Positions 34,461-43,643 of a stretch of 64,000 nt of DNA are shown here, in pieces. The DNA lies in assembly GCF_020544465.1 (NCBI RefSeq), contig NZ_CP066126.1, positions 4,774,001 to 4,838,000 on the forward strand, given 5' to 3'. Position 1 is the stretch's first letter. Each line of letters starts with the position of its first letter. The position numbers and the translations under genes are program-made. The DNA comes from Chromobacterium rhizoryzae (GTDB taxonomy: Bacteria > Pseudomonadota > Gammaproteobacteria > Burkholderiales > Chromobacteriaceae). The notes beneath the pieces were generated by a model. It did no database searches and was not told where the DNA came from. It saw only the letters and a list, made by a program, of their open reading frames with translations.

Positions 34461-35987
34461 GTGAATCATGCTGCATTGAACGAAATGATGACGCCGGAGG
34501 AGTACCTGGCCAGTCTCAACGATGGCCGCGAAGTCTACATCTACGGCCAGAAAGTGGCGGACGTCAGCCGGCACCCGGCTTTCCGCAACAGCGCTTACTC
34601 GATGTCGCGGCTGTACGAGGCGCTGCACCATCCGGACAGCCAGGAGCTGATGACCGACATCGATCCGGAAGGCTATCGCACCCACCGCTATTTCATGCCC
34701 AGCCGCTCCTGTGAGGACTTGCTCAAGGCCCGCGACGCCATCGCCCACTGGTCGCGGCTGACTTACGGCTTCATGGGCCGCACCCCGGACTACAAGGCCG
34801 GCTTCACCGCCACGCTGAAATCCGACCCCCATCTGTACGCGCCCTTCCACGACAACGCGCTGAACTGGTATCGCCAGAGCGCGCGCAAAGTGCTGTTCCT
34901 CAACCACGTGCTGGTGAACCCGCCGGCGGGCCGCGCCCGCGCCGCCTCGGAGATGCGCGATCTTTACCTGCACGTGGAGAGGGAAACCGACGCCGGCATC
35001 ATCGTGCGCGGCGCCAAGATGGTGGCCACCAGCGCGGCCATCTCCAACGCCACCTTCGTCGCCCAGAACAGCGCCGCCCAATACCAGGCCGGCGGCGAGG
35101 AGGACTTCGCGCTGTGCTTCATCCTGCCGATGAACGCGCCCAATCTCAAGATCATCTGCCGCCGCTCTTACGAGGCCGCGGCGCTCAGCCCCTTCGACAA
35201 CCCGCTGTCCAGCCGCTTCGACGAAAACGACTCGGTGCTGATCTTCGACGGCGTGTTCGTGCCCTGGGAAAACGTGCTGATCTACCGCGACATCGAGCGC
35301 GCGCGCAGCTTCTATTCCGCCTCCGGCTTCCTCAACCGCTATCCGCTGCAATCCGGCACCCGGCTGGCGGTGAAGATGGATTTCATCTGCGGCCTGCTGG
35401 CCAAGGTGCTGGAATCCAACGGCAGCGACGGCTTCCGCGGCGTGCGCGCCCGGCTGGCCGACATCGTGGCGCTGCGCAATCTGATGTGGTCGCTGACCGA
35501 ATCGCTGTGTCACAACCCGGAACCGCGCCGCGACGGCTCGGTGGTGCCGCGGCTGGAAGCCGCCGCCACGGTGCGCTATTTCGGCACCCAGATGATGTCC
35601 CAGCTCAAACCTGTGTTCAACACCATACTCGGCGGCTCGCCCATCATGCAGGTGTCCAGCTGGCTGGACCTGGCCAATCCGGAACTCAAGGACCTGATCG
35701 GCTGCTACTTCCAGGGCACCGATCAAGAGGCGGTGGACCGGCTCAAGCTGATCAAGCTGCTGTGGGACGCGCTGGGCAGCGAGTTCGGCGGCCGCCACGA
35801 GCTGTACGAGCACAACTACGCCGGCAACAACGAGCAGGTGCGGCTGGACATGCTGCGCCACTGTGAAAGCAGCGGCGTGCTGGAGCAATGCCGTGCGCTG
35901 GTGGACGACTGCATGGCCGACTACACGCCGGACGGCTGGGCGCGTCCGGGCTGGCAGTTCGACGGCGCTTGCCGCGACCGCGCGTGA
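34461..35987 (+). CDS. HpaB/PvcC-type FADH2-dependent monooxygenase
   Basis: 508 residues from the GTG at 34461, which has AGGAG in front; upstream in-frame ATG at 34365 lacks this. TPEEYLASLNDGREVYIYGQKVADVSRHPAFRN opens the domain as in HpaB; RTPDYKAGFTATL, YRTHRYFMP and EFGGRHELYEHNYAGNNE near the end are family signatures. Such enzymes hydroxylate phenols or related amino-acid-derived compounds using reduced flavin from a separate reductase; a suitable reductase lies at 43140. First gene of a tightly packed ten-gene run. Substrate unknown. Confidence 0.85.
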   Translation: MNHAALNEMMTPEEYLASLNDGREVYIYGQKVADVSRHPAFRNSAYSMSRLYEALHHPDSQELMTDIDPEGYRTHRYFMPSRSCEDLLKARDAIAHWSRLTYGFMGRTPDYKAGFTATLKSDPHLYAPFHDNALNWYRQSARKVLFLNHVLVNPPAGRARAASEMRDLYLHVERETDAGIIVRGAKMVATSAAISNATFVAQNSAAQYQAGGEEDFALCFILPMNAPNLKIICRRSYEAAALSPFDNPLSSRFDENDSVLIFDGVFVPWENVLIYRDIERARSFYSASGFLNRYPLQSGTRLAVKMDFICGLLAKVLESNGSDGFRGVRARLADIVALRNLMWSLTESLCHNPEPRRDGSVVPRLEAAATVRYFGTQMMSQLKPVFNTILGGSPIMQVSSWLDLANPELKDLIGCYFQGTDQEAVDRLKLIKLLWDALGSEFGGRHELYEHNYAGNNEQVRLDMLRHCESSGVLEQCRALVDDCMADYTPDGWARPGWQFDGACRDRA

Positions 35988-36010
35988 ACCGGACCGGAAA
36001 GGAGGCAAGC

Positions 36011-37057
36011 ATGCTGTACGCAGGCAAATGGGACCGCGCCGGTCTGGACTACCAGGCCTTGAAGAACCAATGGCACGTGGTGGCGCGCGCCGACGAAGTC
36101 AGCGCAGAACGCCCCAAGGCGGTGCGGCTGCTGGGCGAGGAACTGGTGCTGTGGCGCGACGGCGCCGGCCAGATCCACGCCTGGAAAGATTATTGCGGCC
36201 ACCGCGGCGCCAAGCTGTCGCTGGGCTGCGTCAAAAAGGGCGAGATCGAATGCCCGTACCACGGCTGGCGCTTTGACGCCGGCGGCCAATGCACGCGGGT
36301 GCCCGCCCACCCGGACCAGGCCACGCCCTCGTCGGCGCGGCTGATCTTCCGCCACCACGCGGCCGAACGCTACGGCCTGATCTGGGCCAGCCTGGACGCG
36401 CCGCAACGGCCACTGCCGGTGTTCCCGGAATGGGAGGACGACAGCTTCCGCAAGGTCTTCGCCGGCCCCTATCGCTATATGGGCAACGCCTTGCGCTCGG
36501 TGGAAAACTTCCTCGACGCCTCGCACTTCCCCTTCGTCCACGCCAATCTCAACGGCGACCCGGACGCGCCGGAACCCTTGCCGGACTACCAGGTGTTCAA
36601 GGACGAACACGGGCTGCGCACCTCGGAAATCTCGGTGTTCCAGCCCTACGGCGACCACCGCGGCATCCCGGTCACCGCGCGCTACACCTACTCGGTGTTC
36701 AACCCCACCACCGCCTACTTCGTCAAGAAGACCGGCGACACCGAGCGCTTCTGCACCTTCCTCAACGCCACCCCGGTGGACGAGGCCGAGTGCGTGATCT
36801 GGCTGATCGTCGCCATCAACTTCGGCGCCGACTTGAGCGAGGAAAAAATCCTCTATCGCCAGGACATGGTGTTCGAGCAGGACCGGCTGATCGTGGAATC
36901 GCAGCGCCCGGCGCGGCTGCCGCTGGACCTCCAGCAGGAAATGCATGTGCGCAGCGACCGCTTGGGCATCGAATACCGGCGCTGGATCAAGGAACTGGGT
37001 CAGCGCGCCGGCGCGCAGGACCACGCCGAGCCGCGCGCCGCGGCCTTGCTGAACTGA
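36011..37057 (+). CDS. Rieske non-haem iron oxygenase
   Basis: 348 residues, start at 36011 with AAGGAGG in front. Rieske [2Fe-2S] ligands C62-X-H64 and C81-X2-H84 (CGHRGAKL...ECPYHGWRFD). The mononuclear iron site is in NFLDASHFPFVHANLNGDPD. It resembles the phenylpropionate dioxygenase-like, single-component group that does N-oxygenation, hydroxylation or ring opening in natural-product pathways. No dedicated ferredoxin or reductase is next to it. 23 bases after the HpaB-type gene. Confidence 0.87.
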   Translation: MLYAGKWDRAGLDYQALKNQWHVVARADEVSAERPKAVRLLGEELVLWRDGAGQIHAWKDYCGHRGAKLSLGCVKKGEIECPYHGWRFDAGGQCTRVPAHPDQATPSSARLIFRHHAAERYGLIWASLDAPQRPLPVFPEWEDDSFRKVFAGPYRYMGNALRSVENFLDASHFPFVHANLNGDPDAPEPLPDYQVFKDEHGLRTSEISVFQPYGDHRGIPVTARYTYSVFNPTTAYFVKKTGDTERFCTFLNATPVDEAECVIWLIVAINFGADLSEEKILYRQDMVFEQDRLIVESQRPARLPLDLQQEMHVRSDRLGIEYRRWIKELGQRAGAQDHAEPRAAALLN

Positions 37058-37070
37058 CAGGGAGCAAACG

Positions 37071-38444
37071 ATGGACGCCTTTGAACCCCGCCGCCTGCAA
37101 CTGGCCGAGCGCGAATCCAACGCCCGCACCTACGCGCGCGGCATAGACCGCGTAATCAGCCGCGGCGAACTGGCCCGAGTTTACGACAGCGAGGGCCGCG
37201 AATACCTGGACTGCCTGGCCTGCGCCGGCGCGCTGCCGCTGGGCCACAACCACCCCTTCGTCCAACAGCGGGTGGCCGATTTTCTGCAGTCCGGCCAGCT
37301 GCAGCAGGCGCTGGACATCGCCACCCCGGCCAAGCTCGCCTTCGTGGAACAGCTATACCAGGCCCTGCCGGCCGCCTTCGCCGAACACGCCAAGGTGCAG
37401 TTCTGCGGCCCGTCCGGCTCCGACGCGGTGGAAGCCGCGCTCAAATTGTTCAAGACCGCCACCGGCCGCCGCCCGGTGCTGGCCTTCCAGGGCGCCTACC
37501 ACGGCATGACCATGGGCGCGCTGGGCATGATGGGCAATCTGGGGCCGAAACAGGCGGTCAGCGGCTACCCGGCGGAAATCCAGTTCCTGCCGTTTCCCTA
37601 CGCCTACCGCAGCCCCTTCGGTGCCGACGCCGCCGACACCGAGCGCCTGTCGCTGGCCTATCTGGAAAACCTGCTGTCCGACCCGGAAAGCGGCGTAGGC
37701 AAGCCGGCCATGCTGCTGGTGGAACCCATCCAGGGCGAAGGCGGCTGCATTCCGGCCAGCGCGGAATGGCTGCGCGGCCTGCGCGAGATCACCGCGCGCC
37801 ACGATGTGCCGCTGGTGATGGACGAGGTGCAGACCGGCTTCGGCCGCAGCGGCGATATGTTCGCCCATGAGTGGGCCGGCATCGTGCCGGACGCCGTCAT
37901 CCTGTCCAAGGCGGTGGGCGGCGGCTACCCGCTGGCCTTGGTGGCCTACCACCAGAAATACGACCACTGGGCGCCCGGCGCTCACGCCGGCACCTTCCGC
38001 GGCAACCAGATCGCCCTGGTCAGCGGCGCGGCCACGCTGGAATACCTGCGCCGGCCCGGCGTGCTGGAGCAGGTGCGGGAAGTGGGCCAGCTGCTGCGTC
38101 GGCGCTTGCAGGCGCTGCAAACGCGCTTCTCCTGCATCGGCGAGGTGCGCGGCCGCGGCCTGATGCTGGGCGTGGAACTGATAGACCCCAACGGCGCGCC
38201 GGACGCGCTGGGCCACCCGCCGGCCAACGGCCTGCTGGCCAAGGCGCTGAAACGCGCCTGTCTGGAACACGGCCTGATCCTGGAGAGCGGCGGCCGCCAC
38301 GGCGCGGTGATGCGGCTGCTGCCGCCGCTGATCATCAGCGCCGACGACGCGGAGGACATCGTCCGCCGTTTTGAAACCGCGCTGGCCAGCCTGTGGCCCG
38401 CCGCCCCGGCCGCCGCGCACGCCCCGGCCGCAATGGCATTCTGA
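37071..38444 (+). CDS. Class III aminotransferase, diaminobutyrate-2-oxoglutarate type
   Basis: 457 residues. VQFCGPSGSDAVEAALKLFKTATGR, FQGAYHGMTMGALGMMGN, LLVEPIQGEGGCIPAS and LVMDEVQTGFGRSGDMFAHEW, with PLP Lys K280 in ILSKAVGGGYPLALV, match the DABA aminotransferase group (EctB, DAT, RhbA). They convert aspartate semialdehyde to 2,4-diaminobutyrate. No ectoine or rhizobactin genes follow, so DABA would be a precursor for this pathway only. 13 bases after the Rieske gene. Confidence 0.85.
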   Translation: MDAFEPRRLQLAERESNARTYARGIDRVISRGELARVYDSEGREYLDCLACAGALPLGHNHPFVQQRVADFLQSGQLQQALDIATPAKLAFVEQLYQALPAAFAEHAKVQFCGPSGSDAVEAALKLFKTATGRRPVLAFQGAYHGMTMGALGMMGNLGPKQAVSGYPAEIQFLPFPYAYRSPFGADAADTERLSLAYLENLLSDPESGVGKPAMLLVEPIQGEGGCIPASAEWLRGLREITARHDVPLVMDEVQTGFGRSGDMFAHEWAGIVPDAVILSKAVGGGYPLALVAYHQKYDHWAPGAHAGTFRGNQIALVSGAATLEYLRRPGVLEQVREVGQLLRRRLQALQTRFSCIGEVRGRGLMLGVELIDPNGAPDALGHPPANGLLAKALKRACLEHGLILESGGRHGAVMRLLPPLIISADDAEDIVRRFETALASLWPAAPAAAHAPAAMAF

Positions 38445-38460
38445 ACCCTGGAGCGACAGC

Positions 38461-39777
38461 ATGACGCACACCGTACACGACATCATCGGCATCGGCTTCG
38501 GCCCCGCCAACATCGCGCTGGCCATCGCGCTGGAAGAACTGGCGCCGCAGCTGTCCGTGCGCTTCCTCGAGCGGCGGCCCTCCGCCGCCTGGCAGCCCGG
38601 CATGCTGCTGGAAGGCTCGGACATCCAGAACCACCCGCTGCGCGACCTGGTCACCCCGCGCAACCCGCGCAGCCGCTACACCTTCACCAACTTCCTGCAC
38701 GAGCACAACCGGCTCTACGAGCACCTGAACCTGCCGCTGCACTACCCGCTGCGGCTGGAGTACGCGCAATACGTCAGCTGGGCCGCCGGCTGCTTCCAGC
38801 ACCTGGTGGAATACCAGCGCGAAGTCATCGACATCCTGCCGGTCAGCGACAGCGACGGCGCGCTCAGCCATTACCGCGTGCTCTGCGCCGACGGCCGCGA
38901 ATACCTGGCGCTCAGCGTGGTGCTGGCGCCGGGCCGCACCCCCAACATCCCGGAACCGTTCCAGCGCGCGCCGGACCCGCGCGTGGTCCACCTCAACCAC
39001 TACCTGCCGGCGCTGGAACGATTGAAAGCCAAGGGCGGCGGCCGGGTGGCGGTGATAGGCGGCAGCCAGAGCGCAGTGGAAATCCTGCTGCACGCCAGCG
39101 CCGAGCCGGCGCTGACGCGGGTGGTCGGCGTCACCCGCAACTTCGGCTACCGTCAGAAAGACACCAGCCCCTTCTCCGACGAGGTGTATTTCCCCGCCTT
39201 CGTCGACGCCTTCTTCGCCGCCAGCCCGGAACACAAGACCCGACTGCGCCAGGAACTGGTGTTCACCAATTATTCGGCCGCCGACATCGACGTGCTCAAC
39301 CAGCTCTACGTCAAGCAATACGCCAACCGGCTGCAGGACAAGGACAGCCTGGCCCTGCTCACCTGCATGGACACCGAGGCCTGCGAACCCGGCGCCGACG
39401 GCGTCACCCTGCGGCTGCGCCACTTCCTGGGCGGAGAAGTCGTCAGCGAAACCGTGGACCTGGTGATCTTGGCCACCGGCTTCCTGGACCTGGGGCGCGG
39501 CCCCAAGCGCGAACCCTGGCCGCGCGTATTGGAAACGCTGGCGCCGCAGCTGTGCGCCGAGCGCGACACCGTGGACATCGCGCTGGACTACCGCGTGCGC
39601 CTGCAGGGCGAGGCCGACCGCGGCGCGCCGCTCTACCTGAACGGCCTGTGCGAATCCTCCCACGGCATGGGCGACGCCGGCTCCTTCAGCCTGCTGGCGC
39701 TGCGCTCGCAGGCCATCGTGCAATCGCTGACGGCGCGACTGGAACAAGGATCGCGGCATGACGGCGCCCGCGCTTGA
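38461..39777 (+). CDS. SidA/IucD/PvdA-type amine N-monooxygenase
   Basis: 438 residues. FAD site GIGFGPANIALAIALEE at 10-26, GMLLEGSDIQNHPLRDLVTPRNPRSRYTFTNFLHEHNRL, NADPH site VAVIGGSQSAVEILL, and the C-terminal ATGFLDLGR and MGDAGSFSLLALR match ornithine, lysine and diamine N-hydroxylases. Next to a DABA aminotransferase, diaminobutyrate or a derived diamine is the likely substrate. No hydroxamate synthetase follows, unlike in siderophore clusters. GGAG before the ATG. Confidence 0.87.
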   Translation: MTHTVHDIIGIGFGPANIALAIALEELAPQLSVRFLERRPSAAWQPGMLLEGSDIQNHPLRDLVTPRNPRSRYTFTNFLHEHNRLYEHLNLPLHYPLRLEYAQYVSWAAGCFQHLVEYQREVIDILPVSDSDGALSHYRVLCADGREYLALSVVLAPGRTPNIPEPFQRAPDPRVVHLNHYLPALERLKAKGGGRVAVIGGSQSAVEILLHASAEPALTRVVGVTRNFGYRQKDTSPFSDEVYFPAFVDAFFAASPEHKTRLRQELVFTNYSAADIDVLNQLYVKQYANRLQDKDSLALLTCMDTEACEPGADGVTLRLRHFLGGEVVSETVDLVILATGFLDLGRGPKREPWPRVLETLAPQLCAERDTVDIALDYRVRLQGEADRGAPLYLNGLCESSHGMGDAGSFSLLALRSQAIVQSLTARLEQGSRHDGARA

Positions 39778-41059
39778 GGCCTTGCTGAGCGCCGCCAGCG
39801 GCTGGCAGGCGCGCGCGCCGCGGCTGCTGGCGGCCAAGGCCGACGCGCTGCCGGTCAGTTGCGAACTGGCGGTGATAGGCGCCGGCCTCACCGGGCTGTC
39901 GGCGGCGCTGGCCGCCGCCGAGGCCGGCTGCTCGGTGGTGGTGCTGGAGGCCGACGCCGTCGGCGGCGGCGCCACCGGCCGCAACTCCGGCTTCGTGGTG
40001 CCGGTGCCCGCGCGCTGCGGCCCGCCGGAACTGCGCGCCTGGCTGGGGCCGCAGGCCGACGGCTATCTGGCCGGCCTGAGCGAGGCCGCGGCCGAACTGC
40101 TGGCGTTGCCCGAAGCCAGCCCGGTGCGCAAAGGCTGGATGCAGTTGTTCGCCGCCCCCGGCTCCGCGTCGGCCGCCGCCCTGGCCTGGCGCAGGCTGGG
40201 CGTGCGCGCCCGCGCGCTGGACGCGGAACAAGCCCGGGCGCTGAGCGCCGCCGCCGGCTACCACGGCGGCCTGCTGTTCGAAGACGGCGGCCAGATCGAC
40301 CCGCTGGCGCTGGCGCGCGGCCTGGCCGAACGCTGCCGCCGGCGCGGCGTGGTGCTGCTGGAGCGCTGCCCGGCCAAGCTGGTGGAACTGAAAAGCCGCG
40401 ACGGCATGCACGTGATCCGCACCCCGCGCGGCAGCCTGCGCGCCGGCCGCGTGCTGATGGCGGGCAACGCCTACAGCCGCGACGGCGTCGCCGAAGTCGC
40501 CCGCCACAGCGTGCCGCTGACGCTGGCGCTCGGACAGTTCGAACTGAGCCCGGAACAACAGGCGCGGGTGCTGCCCGCCGACATCCCCTTCTCCGACAAC
40601 CGCCGCGACATGTGGTTTTTCCGCAAAATGCCGGAAGGCCAATTGCTGACCGGCTTGTTCGCGCTGCGCGCCGACGCCGAAGCGGAGCAATACGCCGCCG
40701 CCTTGCGCCAGCGCGTCCGCGCCGTCTTCGGGCTGGAGCTCGACGCCGCGCCGCGGCTATGGGCCGGTCAGGTCGGCCTCACCCCGTCCGGCCTGCCCAG
40801 CCTGCGCCGCGTCGGCGACGGCGTCCTGGCCTGGACCGGCTGCAACGGCCGCGGCCTGGCGCTGTCCTTCATGCTGGGCCGAACCCTGGCGCGCCAGCTG
40901 ATAGGCGCCGGCCCGACCCTCTTGCCCTTCAACTCGCGACCGCTGCGCGGCCGCGCGCTGCTAAAGTGGATGGCCGAAACAGCCATCGCCCACGACCGCC
41001 GCCGGCGCGCCCGGCTCGCGCAGACCGAAGCGCCTACGCAAAAGGACACCCTCCAGTGA
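39758..41059 (+). CDS. FAD-dependent DAO-family oxidoreductase
   Basis: 433 residues. The dinucleotide loop is VIGAGLTGLSAALAAAEAG (from residue 39), then ATGRNSGFVVP and a C-terminal WAGQVGLTPSGLPSLRRVGDGVLAWTGCNGRGLALS, as in glycine/D-amino-acid oxidase-like proteins such as PuuB/OrdL. Starts 20 bases inside the preceding gene, so translation is coupled. It probably oxidises an amine or N-hydroxyamine; substrate unknown. Confidence 0.82.
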   Translation: MTAPALEALLSAASGWQARAPRLLAAKADALPVSCELAVIGAGLTGLSAALAAAEAGCSVVVLEADAVGGGATGRNSGFVVPVPARCGPPELRAWLGPQADGYLAGLSEAAAELLALPEASPVRKGWMQLFAAPGSASAAALAWRRLGVRARALDAEQARALSAAAGYHGGLLFEDGGQIDPLALARGLAERCRRRGVVLLERCPAKLVELKSRDGMHVIRTPRGSLRAGRVLMAGNAYSRDGVAEVARHSVPLTLALGQFELSPEQQARVLPADIPFSDNRRDMWFFRKMPEGQLLTGLFALRADAEAEQYAAALRQRVRAVFGLELDAAPRLWAGQVGLTPSGLPSLRRVGDGVLAWTGCNGRGLALSFMLGRTLARQLIGAGPTLLPFNSRPLRGRALLKWMAETAIAHDRRRRARLAQTEAPTQKDTLQ

Positions 41060-41688
41060 GTTCATGCGCCTTCCATTACCAGGAATACTGCTGTAGCCGC
41101 CCCGAGCTGATAGACCGGATGATCGCCCGCTACCCGCTGGCGCTGATCAGCAGCGAACACCAGGGCCGGCTGCACGCCAGCCACATCCCGCTGTTCCGCG
41201 TCGCGGACCGCAGCCTGTTCGGCCACGTCGACCGCCGCAATCCCCAATTCCAGGGCCGCGGCCGCTTTCCCGCGCATCTGGTGTTCATGGGCCCGCAAAG
41301 CTATATCCCGCCGGAAGCCTACCGCAGCCGGCTGCTGCCCACCTGGAACTACGTCGCCGTGCATATGGACGTCGAAATCGAAGTGCTGGACGACCTGGAA
41401 TCCGCCCGCCGCGCGCTGAGCGACACCTGCGAGCGGCTGCAGCCGCCGCAAGCGCCGTTCCAGTACGAGGCCGCCGATCCCCGGGTGATCGCCAACGCGC
41501 CGCACATCCTCGGCCTGCGCGTCCATGTGCTGCGCGAGGAAGGCCGCTTCAAGCTATCGCAGGATAAAAAACCGGAAGACCAGCAAGCGGCGCTGGACCA
41601 TCTGCTGCGCCGCGACGAAGCCGGCGAGCGCGCGCTGCTGGACGCCTTGCTGCGCTTCGCCGAAACCGCGGAGCCGGCGCATGGCTGA
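41056..41688 (+). CDS. PaiB-like FMN-binding split-barrel protein
   Basis: 210 residues from the GTG at 41056, overlapping the previous stop (GTGA), with AAGGA upstream; the first ATG in frame would remove the domain start. Family features: YPLALISSEHQGRLHASHIPL, LFGHVDRRNPQF, VFMGPQSYIPPEAY and LPTWNYVAVHMDVEIEVLDD. Annotated elsewhere as negative regulator PaiB, but the fold is an FMN split barrel and an enzymatic or flavin-handling role in this operon is as likely. Confidence 0.8.
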   Translation: MSSCAFHYQEYCCSRPELIDRMIARYPLALISSEHQGRLHASHIPLFRVADRSLFGHVDRRNPQFQGRGRFPAHLVFMGPQSYIPPEAYRSRLLPTWNYVAVHMDVEIEVLDDLESARRALSDTCERLQPPQAPFQYEAADPRVIANAPHILGLRVHVLREEGRFKLSQDKKPEDQQAALDHLLRRDEAGERALLDALLRFAETAEPAHG

Positions 41689-42757
41689 ACCCTCCGCCCT
41701 GAGCCGGCGCTTCATCGATCAGGGCGTCGTGCTGGACCCCGGCCAGCGCCGCGCCGCCGACGCGCTGGACGCGCTGCGCGTCCAGGCGCGGCCCGGCCCC
41801 GCCTGGCCGCTGCGCCGGCCGGCGCCGCAAACCGGCGCCTATCTATGGGGCGAGCCCGGCCGCGGCAAGACCATGCTGATGGACGGCCTGTTCGCCTTGT
41901 CCGCCGAGCCGGCGCAGCGCATCCATTACCACCAGTTCCTGCGCGATCTGCACCGCGGCCTGGCCCAGGCCGGCGGCGAGCAAGCCAACTACCTGCCGGC
42001 GCTGGCGCGGCGCGTGGCCGCGCAAAGCCGCTTGTTCTGCCTGGACGAATTCCATCTGCACGACATCGCCGACGCCATCCTGATGGAGCGTTTTCTGACC
42101 GTGCTGCTGGAAGAGCGGGTGCGGGTGATCCTGACCTCCAACTACGCGCCGGAACAACTGCTGCCGGACCCGCAGCTGCACCGTTACGCGCTGCGGGTGA
42201 TCGCGCTGATCCAGCGCCATATGCAAGTGCTGCACCTGGACGGCGAGCGCGACTACCGCTACCGCGAAGCCGCCGCCGGCGAACACTATCTGCACCCCTG
42301 CGGCGCGGACACGGAACAACACCTGCGCCGGCTGCTGCAAGAACAGGGCCGGACCGTGGGCCCCGCCGCCGCCGTCTCCCTGTCCGGCCGGCCGCTGCCC
42401 GCGCGGGCGCATAGCCCGGACTGCGTCTGGTTCGATTTCGAAACCCTCTGCCTGGGCCCGCGCTCGCATCTGGATTACCTGGAAATGTCGGAACGCTGGC
42501 ACACCGTGGTCGTCTCCGACATCGTCCAGGCGCAGCTGAACAAGGCGGACGGCCTGCGCCGCTTCATCTGGCTGGTGGACGTGCTCTACGACCGCCGCCA
42601 GCGCCTGCTGCTGATCTCGGAACGCCCGATCGAAACCATGTTGCGCGAAATCACGCTGTCGGCGGACACCCACCGCACGCTGAGCCGGCTCGCCGAAATG
42701 CAATCCGCCTCCTTCGCCGCCGCCACCGCCATCGAAATGAGCCCCCTATGCCAATAG
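41681..42757 (+). CDS. AFG1/ZapE-like ATPase
   Basis: 358 residues. Walker A GEPGRGKT at 57-64 (AYLWGEPGRGKTMLMDGLF), Walker B in LFCLDEFHLHDIADAILME, and the C-terminal SDIVQAQLNKADGLRRFIWLVDVLYDRRQRLLLISERP typical of ZapE/LACE1. ZapE acts in cell division and AFG1 in protein quality control. Its place inside an oxidoreductase operon, overlapping both neighbours, is unexpected; a maturation or quality-control role for a cluster enzyme is inferred. Confidence 0.82.
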   Translation: MAEPSALSRRFIDQGVVLDPGQRRAADALDALRVQARPGPAWPLRRPAPQTGAYLWGEPGRGKTMLMDGLFALSAEPAQRIHYHQFLRDLHRGLAQAGGEQANYLPALARRVAAQSRLFCLDEFHLHDIADAILMERFLTVLLEERVRVILTSNYAPEQLLPDPQLHRYALRVIALIQRHMQVLHLDGERDYRYREAAAGEHYLHPCGADTEQHLRRLLQEQGRTVGPAAAVSLSGRPLPARAHSPDCVWFDFETLCLGPRSHLDYLEMSERWHTVVVSDIVQAQLNKADGLRRFIWLVDVLYDRRQRLLLISERPIETMLREITLSADTHRTLSRLAEMQSASFAAATAIEMSPLCQ

Positions 42758-43137
42758 TCAGAATCGAAGACGCCGCCGCGCGCACGCCGGCCCAGCGCCA
42801 AGCCATCGTCCACTGCGTCTACGACGCGCTGCGCGCCGTGTTCGGCGTCAGCGACGAAGAGCTGCAAGCCCGCTACCAGCGCTACGCGCCGGAAGACCTG
42901 CTGCCGCCGGGCGGCGATCCGGACTACCTGCACATCGAAATCACCGTCTTCGCCGGCCGCAAGCCGGAAACCAAGAAAAAGCTCTACGCCAGGCTGGCCG
43001 CGGATCTGGCCGCGCTGCTGAACATCGCGCCCGCCTCGGTGCTGATCCTGCTGCGCGAAGAAGCCGCCGACAACTGGGGCATGCGCGGCGGCCAGGCCGC
43101 CAGCGAAATCGATTTCGGCTACGCCATCGCCGTCTGA
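42748..43137 (+). CDS. Tautomerase-superfamily protein
   Basis: 129 residues starting M-P-I-V-R-I, so Pro becomes the N-terminal catalytic residue after Met removal, as in 4-oxalocrotonate tautomerase and MSAD-like enzymes. It is a fused, longer version (two beta-alpha-beta units; YLHIEITVFAGRKPETKKKLYARLAADLAALL). It isomerises or dehalogenates enol or keto intermediates. Overlaps the ATPase gene by ten bases and stops two bases before the flavin reductase. Confidence 0.83.
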   Translation: MPIVRIEDAAARTPAQRQAIVHCVYDALRAVFGVSDEELQARYQRYAPEDLLPPGGDPDYLHIEITVFAGRKPETKKKLYARLAADLAALLNIAPASVLILLREEAADNWGMRGGQAASEIDFGYAIAV

Positions 43138-43139
43138 CG

Positions 43140-43643
43140 ATGGGCCAAGACCAGCAGGCCCTGCGCCAAACCCTGGGCAGCTTCGCCACCGGCGTCGCCG
43201 TCGCCTCCGTCCTGGACCCCGAGCGCGGCCCGCTGGGGCTGACCATCAACGCCTTCAGCGCGCTGTCCCTGGAGCCGCCGCTGATCCTGTGGTGTCTGCG
43301 CCGGCAATCGCGCGCCGCCGCCAGCTTTCTCTCCGCCGATCGCTTCGGCATCCAGGTGCTGAGCCGGCAACAACTGGACCTGTGCCGGCTGTTCGCCGGC
43401 CCCGATCTCGACGAGCGCAAGCGCGCCCAGTTCACGCTGCGGCGCCACGGCGCGCCGCTGATCGACGGCGCCGCCGCCTGGCTGGCCTGCCGCCGCAAAA
43501 GCCATTACGAAGAAGGCGACCACCTGATCTTCATCGGCGAGGTGCTGGAAACCCATCACGACCCCGCGCGCCAGCCGCTGGTCTACTGGCGCGGCCGCTA
43601 CCATCAAACCCATCCCCTAGCCCCTCTGGAACCGCAAACATGA
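43140..43643 (+). CDS. NAD(P)H:flavin reductase of a two-component monooxygenase
   Basis: 167 residues, flavin reductase-like split barrel. ALRQTLGSFATGVAVASV, LTINAFSALSLEPPLILWCLRRQSR, FGIQVLSRQQ and EEGDHLIFIGEVLE match HpaC-type reductases. It most likely delivers FADH2 to the HpaB-type oxygenase at the front of the cluster. Ends in an ATGA overlap with the next gene. Confidence 0.88.
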   Translation: MGQDQQALRQTLGSFATGVAVASVLDPERGPLGLTINAFSALSLEPPLILWCLRRQSRAAASFLSADRFGIQVLSRQQLDLCRLFAGPDLDERKRAQFTLRRHGAPLIDGAAAWLACRRKSHYEEGDHLIFIGEVLETHHDPARQPLVYWRGRYHQTHPLAPLEPQT

